This document shows, one piece after another, positions 43,780 through 55,315 of a stretch of DNA of 64,000 nucleotides. The position numbers and the translations under genes are program-made. Positions within the stretch are counted from its first letter, which is position 1. Each line of letters opens with the position of its first letter. This DNA is from Mycobacterium vicinigordonae (GTDB lineage Bacteria; Actinomycetota; Actinomycetes; Mycobacteriales; Mycobacteriaceae): the NCBI RefSeq assembly GCF_013466425.1, contig NZ_CP059165.1, forward strand, positions 992,001 to 1,056,000. Reading direction: 5' to 3'. The notes beneath the pieces are model-generated. The model was not told where the DNA came from. It saw nothing but the letters and a program-made list of their open reading frames with translations, and ran no database searches.

Positions 43780-45281
43780 GACACGAACTCCACTTTGGAC
43801 ACCTTGTAGGCGTCGCCGATCTTCTCGACGCGCAGGATCAATCGGTACTGCCGAGGATCCTGGGAGGACCCGCTGGCACTCGTTGTTTTCGCTGTCGAAG
43901 CGACCAGGACCTGTGCCGTCGTGCCGGTGATCGAGTTCAGGGCCGCGCTGCTGACCGTCCCCGTGCTCACCACGTTCGAATCGATGACAACCTGGGTGAA
44001 ACTTGTGCTCGTCTTTGCGAATTGGTCGTGGAACTCGCCCGTGGACCCATCCAGGATCCGCTGGACGTCACTGGTGGCCGACTGCGGGTTCAGACTGGTC
44101 AACCAGACCGTGAACTGCTTGGCGTAGTCGACATACGGTTGCCATTGTGGTGCTGCGGTAGAGACCGCCTGCGGACGCAAGACCTCGGTTGCGGCGAAGC
44201 TGACCGCACCGGCGAGCAGCACTACCAACACCAACGGGACCAGGACCGCGGGCCAACGGCGCTTTGTCGACGGCGGCGCAGGATAAGGAATTGGTTGCCA
44301 GGGTCCCGGCTGCCAGGGCTTCGTCTGTGGAATTCCGGGTGGATCGGGTGGCCGCCAAGCGGGGGCCGGGTACTCGGGTGCCGCGACTGGTGGCTGCATC
44401 GGGGCCGGTTGCGTCGCCGGTTGGCTCGGCGCTGCAACCTCCGTGGCCATCGCCGCACCGAGCGCCTGCGCGAAATCCGCGCACCGCGGATACCGCTGCG
44501 CGGGATCCTTGGCCATCGCCTTGGTGAGCACCGCGTCCAGCCGCGCTAGTGCCGGGCGGTGCTCGGCCAGCACCGGTGGTGGTGCGGTGAGGTGTTTGCC
44601 GATGATCACTGCCGCGTTGGAAGACTCGTACGGCGGCACACCAGTGAGCAGATGAAAGGCGGTGGCGGCCAACGCATATTGGTCCGCCCGGCCGTCCAGC
44701 GGCTCGCCCGTCAATTGTTCGGGTGCCCCATACGCGATCGATCCGACCGTCACGTTAGTTGCCGTGAGACCGCTGATCTCATCGGATCGCCGGGCAATCC
44801 CAAAGTCCGCCAACAGGATTCGCCGCTGATCGAGCTCGGACCCGGTGAGCAGGATATTGGCCGGTTTAACGTCTCGGTGCAGCAGGTTGCGCTGGTGTGC
44901 GTAATCCAGGGCGTCGGCGACCGCGGCAACCACCTCCAGCACCTGCTGTTCCGGTAACCCGTTGGGGCCGGTTTCGGGCAGCAAGCGCGCCGCATCGGTG
45001 CCCTCGACGTAATCCATCGTGATCCACAGCTGATCATCGAACTCGCCGCGGTCGTGCAGACCCACGATGTTGGGGTGCCACAGCGTGGCCGCCAGGTCGG
45101 CCTCACGGTTGAAACGTTGTCGGAATTCGGCGTCGCTGGTCAGCGATGCGGGCAGAATCTTCAGCGCTTCCAACCGCGGCAACCTAGGGTGCTGGGCCAG
45201 ATACACCTCGCCCATGCCGCCGGAGCCCAGTAGGCGCAGAATCGTGTAACCGGCAAAGACGTCGCCATCGCGTAGCGGCAT
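43776..45281 (-). CDS. Receptor-type Ser/Thr protein kinase, PknF-like
   Basis: 501 residues. Kinase domain ~12-270: Gly loop [17 protein letters not shown] Lys in [18 protein letters not shown] (catalytic loop), ADFGIARR (DFG), activation-loop Thr residues in [19 protein letters not shown]. Then a Pro-rich linker, one membrane helix (~343-363) and an outer domain of ~135 residues ([20 protein letters not shown]) that looks like a Mce-associated/NTF2-like fold. The start [14 protein letters not shown] resembles PknF. It is divergent from menD (77 bases) and coupled to a Mce-associated-like gene. I recall no kinase between bpoC and menD in M. tuberculosis. Confidence 0.93.
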   Translation of the reverse strand: MPLRDGDVFAGYTILRLLGSGGMGEVYLAQHPRLPRLEALKILPASLTSDAEFRQRFNREADLAATLWHPNIVGLHDRGEFDDQLWITMDYVEGTDAARLLPETGPNGLPEQQVLEVVAAVADALDYAHQRNLLHRDVKPANILLTGSELDQRRILLADFGIARRSDEISGLTATNVTVGSIAYGAPEQLTGEPLDGRADQYALAATAFHLLTGVPPYESSNAAVIIGKHLTAPPPVLAEHRPALARLDAVLTKAMAKDPAQRYPRCADFAQALGAAMATEVAAPSQPATQPAPMQPPVAAPEYPAPAWRPPDPPGIPQTKPWQPGPWQPIPYPAPPSTKRRWPAVLVPLVLVVLLAGAVSFAATEVLRPQAVSTAAPQWQPYVDYAKQFTVWLTSLNPQSATSDVQRILDGSTGEFHDQFAKTSTSFTQVVIDSNVVSTGTVSSAALNSITGTTAQVLVASTAKTTSASGSSQDPRQYRLILRVEKIGDAYKVSKVEFVS

Positions 45282-45358
45282 GACAGCAAATCCTACTAAC
45301 TAGCGGCCGCAAATTCGGCCCCGCACGGCATGGGGCGCAGATGTGACACCCTGTAGTA

Positions 45359-46999
45359 GTGAATCCTTCGACGACTCAGGCCAGCATCGTCGTCGACGAG
45401 TTGATCCGCGGTGGGGTCCGCGACGTGGTGCTGTGCCCGGGCTCACGTAACGCGCCGCTGGCCTTCGCACTGCAGGATGCCGACCGGGCCGGCCGGATCC
45501 GGCTGCACGTGCGCATTGATGAACGCACCGCCGGTTTCCTGGCGATCGGCCTGGCGATCGGGGCGGACGCCCCGGTGTGCATCGCAATGACGTCGGGCAC
45601 CGCGGTGGCCAACCTGGGACCGGCGGTGGTCGAAGCGAACTACGCCCGTGTGCCGCTGATCGTGCTCTCGGCCAACCGGCCCTACGAACTGTTAGGCACC
45701 GGGGCCAACCAGACAATGGAGCAGCTCGGCTACTTCGGTACCCAGGTACGCGCGGCCATCAGCCTGGGCTTGGCCGAGGACGCGCCGAACAACATCGCCG
45801 CGCTGAACGCGACGTGGCGCTCGGCGACCTGTCGGGTGCTAGCCGCCGCTACCGGTTCGAGAAGCGCGAACGCCGGCCCGGTGCAGTTCGACATCCCCCT
45901 GCGTGAACCGTTGGTGCCCGATCTTGAACCACACGAGGCCCCGGACGGCCGTCCGCAAGGCAAGCCGTGGACCTTTACCCCGCCGGTAACCTTCGACCAG
46001 CCGCTGGACATCGACCTGACGCCGGACACCGTCGTCATCGCGGGCCACGGTGCGGGTGTGCACCCCAACCTCGCGGAATTGCCGACCGTTGCCGAGCCCA
46101 CCGCGCCGGCGCCGGCGTCGGGCGGCAACCCACTGCATCCCCTGGCGTTGCCGCTGCTGCGCCCCCAGCAGGTCATCATGCTGGGCCGGCCGACGCTGCA
46201 CCGCCCGGTGTCGGCGCTGCTGGCCGATTCCAAGGTGCCGGTTTTCGCGCTGACGACGGGTCCGCGCTGGCCCGACGTCTCGGGTAACTCGCAGGCCACC
46301 GGTACCCGGGCGGTCATCACCGGCGCACCGGACCCGGCCTGGTTGCGCCGTTGCGCAGAGCTGAACCGAAGGGCGCTGGCTGCGGTGCGCGGGCAGCTTG
46401 TCGAGCATCCGCTGACCACGGGACTGCACGTTGCCGCCGCCGTCAGTGACAGTTTGCACCCGGGCGACCAGTTGGTGCTGGGTGCCTCCAACCCGGTGCG
46501 GGACATGGCGCTGGTTGGGCTGGACACGCACGGTATCCGGGTGCGCTCCAACCGCGGAGTCGCCGGGATCGACGGGACGGTGTCCACCACCATCGGGGCG
46601 GCGCTGGCGCACGAGCGGGCCCACCAGGGGCGAACCATCGCACTCATCGGAGACCTGACGTTCGTGCACGACAGCTCCGGGCTGCTGATCGGGCCTACCG
46701 AGCCGGTGCCGCGCGACCTGACCATCGTGGTGTCCAATGACAACGGCGGCGGCATATTCGAGCTGCTCGAGCAGGGCGACCCCCGGTTTTCCGACGTGTC
46801 GTCGCGGGTTTTCGGCACCCCCCACGACGTCGACGTCGGCGCGTTGTGTCGCGCGTACCACGTGGAGAGCCGCCAGATTGAGGTCCACGAGCTGGCGTCG
46901 GCGTTGGGCGAGCCCGCGGGCGGGATGCGCGTGCTGGAAGTCAAAGCCGACCGGTCGTCACTTCGACAGCTGCACGCCGCCATTCGGGCGGAATTGTGA
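45359..46999 (+). CDS. menD: SEPHCHC synthase (2-succinyl-5-enolpyruvyl-6-hydroxy-3-cyclohexene-1-carboxylate synthase)
   Basis: 546 residues, ThDP enzyme. E55 in [10 protein letters not shown] activates ThDP; the ThDP-magnesium motif is [14 protein letters not shown] to [13 protein letters not shown]. It joins isochorismate and 2-oxoglutarate, the first committed step to menaquinone. Starts at GTG 45359. The next gene starts inside its stop codon region (GTGA). In M. tuberculosis MenD DHNA acts as a feedback inhibitor; conservation of that site was not checked. Counterpart of Rv0555. Confidence 0.95.
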   Translation: MNPSTTQASIVVDELIRGGVRDVVLCPGSRNAPLAFALQDADRAGRIRLHVRIDERTAGFLAIGLAIGADAPVCIAMTSGTAVANLGPAVVEANYARVPLIVLSANRPYELLGTGANQTMEQLGYFGTQVRAAISLGLAEDAPNNIAALNATWRSATCRVLAAATGSRSANAGPVQFDIPLREPLVPDLEPHEAPDGRPQGKPWTFTPPVTFDQPLDIDLTPDTVVIAGHGAGVHPNLAELPTVAEPTAPAPASGGNPLHPLALPLLRPQQVIMLGRPTLHRPVSALLADSKVPVFALTTGPRWPDVSGNSQATGTRAVITGAPDPAWLRRCAELNRRALAAVRGQLVEHPLTTGLHVAAAVSDSLHPGDQLVLGASNPVRDMALVGLDTHGIRVRSNRGVAGIDGTVSTTIGAALAHERAHQGRTIALIGDLTFVHDSSGLLIGPTEPVPRDLTIVVSNDNGGGIFELLEQGDPRFSDVSSRVFGTPHDVDVGALCRAYHVESRQIEVHELASALGEPAGGMRVLEVKADRSSLRQLHAAIRAEL

Positions 47000-47484
47000 A
47001 ATCACCGAAAGCCTTGTGGCGCATACTGGTTCACGACGCCACTGCGGCACCGCCGCAGACCCGGCCGCGGATAGTCGTGCGCTGGGTGCGTATCACCGTG
47101 CTGATCGTCACTTTGCTGGTGACGCTGCAGTCGGTGTTGTTGGTGGCCGGCGCCTTCCGCAACGACCTGGCGATCCGACGCAACATGGGTGTCGCTCAGG
47201 CCGAGGTGCTCAGTGCCGGCCCGCGACGCTCCACGATCGAGTTCGTCACCCCCGACCGCGTCACTTATCGGCCGGAACTCGGCGTGTTGTACCCGTCCGA
47301 GTTGGCCACCGGAATGCGCATCTACGTCGAATACAACAAGAAGGACCCGAACCTGGTCCGGGTGCAGCACCGCAACGCGGGGTTGGCGATCATCCCCGCC
47401 GGATCCATCGCCGTGGCGGCCTGGCTGCTGGCTGCGGCCGCGCTGATCGGTCTCGCGGTCCTGGACAAGCGGTTCAAGCACTAG
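46996..47484 (+). CDS. DUF3592-type membrane protein (Rv0556-like)
   Basis: 162 residues, two membrane helices (about 27-52 and 134-155) around an outer domain of strands ([41 protein letters not shown]) typical of DUF3592. GTG 46996 overlaps the menD stop, so it is coupled to menD. A link to menaquinone synthesis is suggested only by that coupling. Confidence 0.86.
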   Translation: MKSPKALWRILVHDATAAPPQTRPRIVVRWVRITVLIVTLLVTLQSVLLVAGAFRNDLAIRRNMGVAQAEVLSAGPRRSTIEFVTPDRVTYRPELGVLYPSELATGMRIYVEYNKKDPNLVRVQHRNAGLAIIPAGSIAVAAWLLAAAALIGLAVLDKRFKH

Positions 47485-47539
47485 ATCTTCGCGTCGAGTA
47501 TCCCCCTGCGCAACCTTCTCGACAGTCGGCGCTGCCAAC

Positions 47540-48700
47540 GTGGTCGACGTGCGCGTTGCTATCGTCGCCGAATCGTTTCTTCCGCAGGTCAACGGGGTCA
47601 GCAACTCGGTCGTCCGAGTCCTCGAGCACCTGCGGCGGACCGGTCACGAGGCACTTGTCATCGCTCCGGACAATCCACCGGGTGAGCCACGTGCCGATCG
47701 CCTTCACGACGGGGTGCGGGTGCACCGGGTGCCGTCGCGGATGTTCCCCAAGGTGACGACGCTACCGCTAGGGGTGCCCACACCCCGGATGCTGCGGGCG
47801 CTGCGCGGATTCGACCCCGACGTGGTGCACCTGGCTTCACCGGCGTTGCTCGGCTACGGGGGGCTGCGGGCGGCCCGTCGCCTCGGTGTGCCAACGGTAG
47901 CTGTTTACCAAACCGACGTGCCGGGTTTCGCCGCGAGCTACGGCATCCCGACAGCCACCCGAGCCGCCTGGGCGTGGTTCCGGCACCTGCACGGTATGGC
48001 CGACCGTACCCTGGCGCCCTCCACCCCCACCATGGAAGTCCTTGCCGCTCAGGGCTTCCCGCGTGTTCATCGCTGGGGTCGCGGGGTCGACCTGCTGCGC
48101 TATGCCCCGTCGGCGCGCGACGAGACGCTGCGGCGGCGGTGGTCCCCGGACGGCAGGCCGATCGTAGGGTTCGTCGGCCGGCTGGCCCCGGAGAAACATG
48201 TCGAGCGGTTGGCGGTGTTGGCGGCCGGGGGCTCGGTGCGCCTGGTCGTCGTCGGCGACGGCGTGGACCGCGTCAAGTTGCAGTCACTAATGCCCACAGC
48301 GGTTTTCACCGGCGCACTCTACGGCGACGAACTCGCCGTGGCGTACGCCAGTATGGAAGTATTCGTGCACCCCGGCGAGCACGAGACGTTCTGTCAGGTC
48401 GTGCAGGAAGCGCTGGCGTCGGGGTTGCCGGTTATCGCCCCCGACGCCGGCGGCCCACGCGATCTGGTCGCGCCGTGTCGCACCGGCTTGCTGTTGCCTG
48501 TCGAGGAGTTTGAGGCGCGGCTGCCGAGCGCGGTCGCCCAGCTGCTGACCGAGCGGTCGCGGTACGCTTCCGCGGCCCGCCGCAGTGTGCTGGGACGCAG
48601 CTGGCCGGTCATCTGCGACGAGCTGCTCGGGCACTACGAGGCGGTGCTTTCGCCGGCCGCTCGTGCGCGCGCCGCGGTAGGGCGTACGCGAAGGGCCTGA
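47540..48700 (+). CDS. mgtA: GDP-mannose-dependent alpha-mannosyltransferase (MgtA/PimB-like)
   Basis: 386 residues, GT-B fold, family GT4. N-terminal [20 protein letters not shown], nucleotide part [16 protein letters not shown], and the E-x7-E motif in [26 protein letters not shown]. In M. tuberculosis Rv0557 was first called PimB and later shown to mannosylate a glucuronosyl diacylglycerol in the making of a lipomannan-like glycolipid. Start GTG 47540 is the simplest choice; no ribosome binding site is obvious. It follows the DUF3592 gene by 55 bases. Confidence 0.9.
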   Translation: MVDVRVAIVAESFLPQVNGVSNSVVRVLEHLRRTGHEALVIAPDNPPGEPRADRLHDGVRVHRVPSRMFPKVTTLPLGVPTPRMLRALRGFDPDVVHLASPALLGYGGLRAARRLGVPTVAVYQTDVPGFAASYGIPTATRAAWAWFRHLHGMADRTLAPSTPTMEVLAAQGFPRVHRWGRGVDLLRYAPSARDETLRRRWSPDGRPIVGFVGRLAPEKHVERLAVLAAGGSVRLVVVGDGVDRVKLQSLMPTAVFTGALYGDELAVAYASMEVFVHPGEHETFCQVVQEALASGLPVIAPDAGGPRDLVAPCRTGLLLPVEEFEARLPSAVAQLLTERSRYASAARRSVLGRSWPVICDELLGHYEAVLSPAARARAAVGRTRRA

Positions 48701-48734
48701 GTGCTCCTGCGGTAGCCACGGTAGCGTCGGCACG

Positions 48735-49427
48735 GTGAGCAGAGCGGATCTGGACAAGAACCCCCGAGACGTAGCGTCGATGTTCGACGGTGTCGCTCGC
48801 CGGTACGACATCACCAACACTGTGCTCTCCTTCGGTCAGGACCGTTATTGGCGCCGGGCCACTCGGTCCGCGCTGCACATCGAACCCGGCCAGAAGGTGT
48901 TGGACCTGGCCGCGGGCACCGCGGTGTCCACGGTCGAGTTGGCCAAGTCCGGGGCGTGGTGCGTGGCAGCCGACTTCTCCGTCGGGATGCTGGCGGCGGG
49001 TGGCGCCCGCAACGTGCCCAAGGTTGCCGGGGACGCCACCCGATTGCCCTTCGACGACGACGTGTTCGACGCGGTCACCATAAGCTTCGGGCTGCGCAAC
49101 GTAGTCGACTTTGCTGCCGGGCTGCGTGAGATGGCCCGCGTCACCCGCCCCGGTGGCCGCTTGGTGGTGTGCGAATTCTCAACTCCTACAAACGGATTGT
49201 TCGCGACCGCCTACAAGGAGTATCTGATGCAGGCGCTGCCCCGGGTGGCCCGGGCGGTGTCGAGCAATCCCGAAGCCTATGTCTACCTTGCCGAGTCGAT
49301 CAGGGCGTGGCCGGATCAGGCGGCGCTCGCACAGCAGATTGCGCAGGCCGGCTGGTCGGCGGTTCGGTGGCGCAACCTGACTGGCGGCATCGTTGCGTTG
49401 CACGCCGCTTACAAGCCGTTGCGCTGA
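48735..49427 (+). CDS. menG: Demethylmenaquinone methyltransferase
   Basis: 230 residues, class I SAM methyltransferase of the UbiE/MenG family: [28 protein letters not shown] at the start, SAM motif [16 protein letters not shown], acidic residue after strand 2 (AADFS), and [18 protein letters not shown]. It adds the final methyl group to the naphthoquinone ring. GTG 48735 start, 34 bases after mgtA. Also known as menH/ubiE (Rv0558) in M. tuberculosis. Confidence 0.94.
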   Translation: MSRADLDKNPRDVASMFDGVARRYDITNTVLSFGQDRYWRRATRSALHIEPGQKVLDLAAGTAVSTVELAKSGAWCVAADFSVGMLAAGGARNVPKVAGDATRLPFDDDVFDAVTISFGLRNVVDFAAGLREMARVTRPGGRLVVCEFSTPTNGLFATAYKEYLMQALPRVARAVSSNPEAYVYLAESIRAWPDQAALAQQIAQAGWSAVRWRNLTGGIVALHAAYKPLR

Positions 49428-49554
49428 CGGGAATTCCTTGCGCTCAGACTTTTTCGAGCGGCCTGCGCAACGTCGATATTCTGGACATCCGCTGCCCGGG
49501 CAGATCGCTGCACCATCGCGTCTCGTCATCGCCGTCCTGCCGTAGAGTACGGAT

Positions 49555-50811
49555 ATGTCGACGTCGCCCGATTTGGGAACAGAGCGTCGGCGGCGTCCCA
49601 GAGACCGCAAGGAGCAGATCGCCCGGGTCTCGGCGGAGGCATTCAGTGAACTCGGCTATCACGCCGTGAGCATGGAACTGATCGCCGCGCGGGTGGGCGT
49701 CACGGCGGCGTCGCTGTATCGCCACTACGACCGCAAATACGACCTGTTCCGTGAAGCGGTGCTGGCGCTGGGGGAGCAGCTGGTGGCGTGCACGGCCTTC
49801 CTCGACGACGAGCGTGACGATCCCGAGGACATTTGGAATCACGCTGTGGCGGAACTGATTAGCACAACGCTGAGGAACAGAACCAGCGGCGGCCTGTATC
49901 GGTGGGAGGGTCGCTACCTCAAGCCTGACGACCAAGAGGTGCTCAACGAGCAGATCAAGTTGGTCAACCGCAGGCTGCAGCGACCGCTGTCCCGGCTGCG
50001 GCCTCAGCTCACTTCGCGGCAGCGCTGGACGTTGTCCTCGGCGGTGCTCAGCGTCATCGGCAGCATCACTGATCACCGTGCGCAGCTACCAGACGATCAG
50101 ATCTACTCCACGCTGACGCGGATTGCGCGTGCGGTACGCGACGCAGACCTGCCCGACGACGAACCGGGTCGCGATCGGCTGGCAACCCCTTCGGTGGCGC
50201 CGGCCGCGGGTGATTATGAGCAGATCCTGCATGTCGCGATAATGCTGTTCAACGAGCGGGGATACCGCGAGACCGGAATGGATGACATTGCCGCGGCGGC
50301 GCATTTGCCGACCACCAGTCTGTACCGCTTCTTCAGTGGCAAAGGCGCGATTCTGGCGACCATCTACCGTCGCGCCGCCGACCGGGTTTCCAGTGATGTG
50401 TCCGAGATTTTGGGAAACACCGACGCACCGGTGGACGCGGTCACCGAGTTGGTCGCTGCTTACGTACGGCGTTCCTTCGCCCGCCCCGAACTCGCGTACG
50501 TTTACTATGCCGAGCGCAGCAACGTACCGGCTGAGGAGCGAACGGCGCTGCGCAGCATCCAGCATGCGACCGTCGAGGCATGGGTACAACAGGTGCACCT
50601 CGCCACGCCCGAAATCCCAACGGATGAAGCGCGATTCGCGGTGCACGCGGCGTTCAGCATGGTGGTTGACCTAGGCCGGCTCATGCAATACGAGAACACT
50701 GAGATATCTCGCGGGGTGGTGTGTCATCTGCTTTGCACCACGCTGCTGGGTCCGCTACCGGAAACCGCAACCGCCGGTCGGTCTTCGCGCACCCGGCAAC
50801 CGGGCCGCTAG
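49555..50811 (+). CDS. TetR-family regulator with two tandem TetR units
   Basis: 418 residues, twice the usual TetR length. Unit 1: DNA-binding helices at ~20-66 (RKEQIARVSAEAFSELGYHA and VGVTAASLYRHYDRKYDLF). Unit 2: a second DNA-binding domain at ~220-267 (YEQILHVAIMLFNERGYRET and HLPTTSLYRFFSGKGAILAT). Each is followed by a helical ligand/dimer part. One chain may thus act as a built-in dimer. ATG 49555 start. It lies between menG and the Rv0559c/Rv0560c-like genes and is convergent with them; the stop codons overlap in CTAG. I do not recall it here in M. tuberculosis. Ligand and targets are unknown. Confidence 0.92.
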   Translation: MSTSPDLGTERRRRPRDRKEQIARVSAEAFSELGYHAVSMELIAARVGVTAASLYRHYDRKYDLFREAVLALGEQLVACTAFLDDERDDPEDIWNHAVAELISTTLRNRTSGGLYRWEGRYLKPDDQEVLNEQIKLVNRRLQRPLSRLRPQLTSRQRWTLSSAVLSVIGSITDHRAQLPDDQIYSTLTRIARAVRDADLPDDEPGRDRLATPSVAPAAGDYEQILHVAIMLFNERGYRETGMDDIAAAAHLPTTSLYRFFSGKGAILATIYRRAADRVSSDVSEILGNTDAPVDAVTELVAAYVRRSFARPELAYVYYAERSNVPAEERTALRSIQHATVEAWVQQVHLATPEIPTDEARFAVHAAFSMVVDLGRLMQYENTEISRGVVCHLLCTTLLGPLPETATAGRSSRTRQPGR

Positions 50812-51143
50812 TGTCCCGCGCTTTGCAAGAAGCCCACGTGCTCGGGGCAGTAGTGGTCGAGCGCGGCGCCGAGGAACTGGAACGCCTGCCCCTGCGTGGT
50901 ACCCAGTGGCAGATTGCGTTGTAGGAACTTGGCCGAGTCATAAGCGTTGTGGTCGACGTTCTTGTCGATCCGCTGGCAGCTGATCTTGCCCAACCACGCG
51001 TTGTAATCCTGCGGCCCGTAGATGCCGTAGGTGTGCAGTTGAGCGTTAAAAGGAGCGTCGTAGTCGTCGGCCTGGGCGGGCGCCGCCAACCCGACAGCGG
51101 CGACCACCAGGGCGGCGAGTGGAGCCAGCCTCGTGACCTTCAT
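50808..51143 (-). CDS. Secreted DUF732-type small protein (Rv0559c-like)
   Basis: 111 residues with a clear Sec signal peptide (MKVTRLAPLAALVVAAVGLA, cleavage after AQA). Mature part ~86 residues with two Cys (ISCQRI, HYCPEH) likely forming a disulfide and an AFLGAAL-like helix (QAFQFLGAALDHYCP), as in DUF732. ATG 51143. It lies 33 bases downstream of the methyltransferase gene on the same strand, so it is probably driven by the same promoter. Function unknown. Confidence 0.88.
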   Translation of the reverse strand: MKVTRLAPLAALVVAAVGLAAPAQADDYDAPFNAQLHTYGIYGPQDYNAWLGKISCQRIDKNVDHNAYDSAKFLQRNLPLGTTQGQAFQFLGAALDHYCPEHVGFLQSAGH

Positions 51144-51176
51144 TAGACAGACTATACGCCTAGGCGGTCGGCTCGA

Positions 51177-53166
<1,990 letters not shown>

Positions 53167-53181
53167 CAGTATGTTGGTCGA

Positions 53182-54189
53182 ATGCAAACTCCGGCGACCT
53201 TGGTGGCGGGCGTTGACTTGGGCGACGCCGAATTTGCGGCGACCGTGCGCGACGGTGTGGCCCGCGTCGAGGAGCTGATAGATGTGGAGTTGCGCGGCTC
53301 CGACGCAGTGATGACCGAATCGCTACTGCATCTGTTCAAGGCTGGCGGCAAACGGTTTCGGCCGCTGTTCACCATCCTTGCCGCCCAAACCGGGCCGAAC
53401 CCGGAAAACACCGAGGTCACGCGCGCCGGGGCAATCGTCGAACTCATCCATTTGGCCACGCTGTACCACGACGATGTGATGGACGAGGCCGAGGTGCGCC
53501 GCGGCGCGCCCAGTGCCAACGCACGGTGGGGCAACAACGTGGCGATTCTGGCCGGGGACTACCTGTTGGCGACGTCGTCGCGGCTGGTGTCCACGCTGGG
53601 ACCCGACGCGGTGCGGATCGTCGCCGAGACGTTCGCCGAACTGGTGACCGGGCAGATGCGAGAGACACGTGGCACTCCCGAGGGCGCCGACCGCATCGAG
53701 CAGTACCTGAAGGTGGTGCACGAGAAGACGGGCAGCCTGATCGGTGCCGCGGGCCGGTTCGGCGCGATGTTCTCGGGGGCCGACGACGAGCAGGTGGAGC
53801 GGCTGAGTCGGCTCGGCGCCACCGTGGGCACCGCGTTTCAGATTGCCGACGACATCATTGACATCGACAGCGAGTCGTACGAGTCGGGCAAGGTCCCCGG
53901 CACCGATCTGCGTGAGGGTGTGCGCACGCTGCCGATGCTCTACGCCCTGCAGGAGACCGGTCCCAGCGGTGCACGCCTGCGGGAGCTGCTGGCCGGGCCC
54001 ATCCACGACGACGACGAGGTGGCCGAGGCGTTGACGCTGCTGCGGGTGTCGTCTGGGATGGCCAAGGCCAAGGAAACGCTCGCACAATATGCAGCTCAGG
54101 CCCATCACGAGGTGAGCCTGCTGCCCGAAGGGCCGGGCCGCAGGGCGTTGCAGGCGCTGGTCGACTACACCGTCAGTCGGCACGGCTGA
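53182..54189 (+). CDS. grcC1: Polyprenyl diphosphate synthase
   Basis: 335 residues, identical to the length I recall for Rv0562. First Asp-rich motif LYHDDVMDEAEVRRG, second QIADDIIDIDSES, and the GGKRFRP substrate loop; KTGSLIGAAGRFGAM follows. It lengthens allylic diphosphates with IPP; placed next to menJ it is a good candidate for making the menaquinone side chain. ATG 53182; the upstream part of the open frame overlaps menJ and is not coding. A strong hairpin follows the stop. Confidence 0.93.
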   Translation: MQTPATLVAGVDLGDAEFAATVRDGVARVEELIDVELRGSDAVMTESLLHLFKAGGKRFRPLFTILAAQTGPNPENTEVTRAGAIVELIHLATLYHDDVMDEAEVRRGAPSANARWGNNVAILAGDYLLATSSRLVSTLGPDAVRIVAETFAELVTGQMRETRGTPEGADRIEQYLKVVHEKTGSLIGAAGRFGAMFSGADDEQVERLSRLGATVGTAFQIADDIIDIDSESYESGKVPGTDLREGVRTLPMLYALQETGPSGARLRELLAGPIHDDDEVAEALTLLRVSSGMAKAKETLAQYAAQAHHEVSLLPEGPGRRALQALVDYTVSRHG

Positions 54190-54202
54190 CCCTGATCTTG
54201 CG

Positions 54203-54232
54203 CGCCCGGAACCTTCTGGGACGTTCCGGGCG
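54203..54232 (+). terminator. Perfect 10-bp hairpin after grcC1
   Basis: CGCCCGGAAC (54203-54212), loop of ten bases, GTTCCGGGCG (54223-54232), starting 13 bases after the grcC1 stop. No T-run follows, as is common for mycobacterial hairpin terminators. It separates grcC1 from htpX, which has its own well-placed AGGAGG. Confidence 0.6.
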
Positions 54233-54284
54233 TTGAATCGGCGGTAATCGACAAAATTGCGCGTGTTCGTAGGAGGACGCACCA

Positions 54285-55148
54285 ATGACGTGGCATCCCC
54301 ATGCCAACAGGCTGAAGACATTCCTGTTGTTGGTCGGTATGTCCGCGATGATTGTGTTCGTTGGCGCGCTGTTCGGCCGCACGGCCCTGATTCTGGCAAC
54401 GTTGTTCGCCGTCGGGATGAACGTCTACACGTACTTCAACAGCGACAAGCTGGCGCTGCGCGCCATGCACGCCCAACCTGTCTCGGAGCTGCAGGCCCCG
54501 GGGATGTACCGCATCGTGCGCGAGCTCGCCACCTCAGCCCATCAACCCATGCCCCGGCTGTACATCAGCGACACCAGCGCGCCCAATGCGTTCGCCACCG
54601 GGCGCAATCCCCGCAACGCCGCGGTCTGCTGCACCACGGGCATCCTGCAGATCCTCGACGAGCGTGAGTTGCGTGCGGTACTGGGCCACGAGCTGTCCCA
54701 CGTCTACAACCGCGACATCCTGATTTCGTGTGTGGCCGGCGCGCTGGCGTCGGTGATCACCGCGCTGGCCAACATGGCCATCTGGTTCGGCGCGTTCGGC
54801 AGCAACCGCGAAGGCGGCGCTAATCCCTTTGCGATGCTGCTGGTTTCGCTGCTGGGGCCGATCGCTGCGACGGTGGTACGGCTGGCGGTGTCTCGCTCGC
54901 GTGAGTACCAGGCCGACGAGTCCGGTGCGGTGCTGACTGGCGACCCGCTGGCCTTGGCGTCGGCGCTGCGCAAGATCTCCAGTGGGGTTCAACTGGCGCC
55001 GTTGCCGCCGGAACCGCAACTGGCCAACCAGGCGCATCTGATGATTGCCAATCCGTTCCGCGCGGGTGAGCGGATCGGCTCGCTGTTCTCTACCCACCCG
55101 CCGATCGAGGACCGCATCCGCCGGCTGGAGGCGATGGCACGCGGCTGA
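54285..55148 (+). CDS. htpX: Membrane metalloprotease HtpX
   Basis: 287 residues, M48 family. Zinc site H135-E136-x-x-H139 in [13 protein letters not shown] with the downstream Glu in [17 protein letters not shown]. Four membrane helices: two N-terminal ([18 protein letters not shown] and following) and two after the HExxH. It degrades damaged membrane proteins with FtsH-type partners. ATG 54285 with AGGAGG seven or eight bases before. Counterpart of Rv0563. Stress regulation is usual for the family but no element is evident. Confidence 0.94.
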   Translation: MTWHPHANRLKTFLLLVGMSAMIVFVGALFGRTALILATLFAVGMNVYTYFNSDKLALRAMHAQPVSELQAPGMYRIVRELATSAHQPMPRLYISDTSAPNAFATGRNPRNAAVCCTTGILQILDERELRAVLGHELSHVYNRDILISCVAGALASVITALANMAIWFGAFGSNREGGANPFAMLLVSLLGPIAATVVRLAVSRSREYQADESGAVLTGDPLALASALRKISSGVQLAPLPPEPQLANQAHLMIANPFRAGERIGSLFSTHPPIEDRIRRLEAMARG

Positions 55149-55217
55149 GGGGCATCCCTCTTACCGCGAGCGTCTGCAGTCATGTGGCAGGTCCGCTCCG
55201 GGGGTGGGTTCCCTCAC

Positions 55218-55279
55218 CGCGAGCGTCCCCAAAATGCCGCTCCTAGCGGCATTTTGACGCACCTACGAGGACGCTCGCG
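55218..55279. terminator. Nested inverted repeats after htpX
   Basis: Inner stem AAAATGCCGCT (55231-55241), three-base loop CCT, AGCGGCATTTT (55245-55255): perfect 11-bp arms with A-tract and T-tract ends, so it can end transcription in both directions, suiting the convergent htpX and SulP genes. Outer arms CGCGAGCGTCC (55218-55228) and GGACGCTCGCG (55269-55279) are also perfect over 11 bp. A further direct copy of CCGCGAGCGTC lies at 55164-55174. Confidence 0.75.
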
Positions 55280-55315
55280 CAGACCTGAAGCCCGAGGGTC
55301 GGTGCAGATGCGGGG

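Noticed and set aside
45730..46983. 417-codon open frame opposite menD
   Set aside because: Antisense shadow of a conserved gene; Ser/Pro/Arg-rich with no recognisable motif or ribosome binding site.
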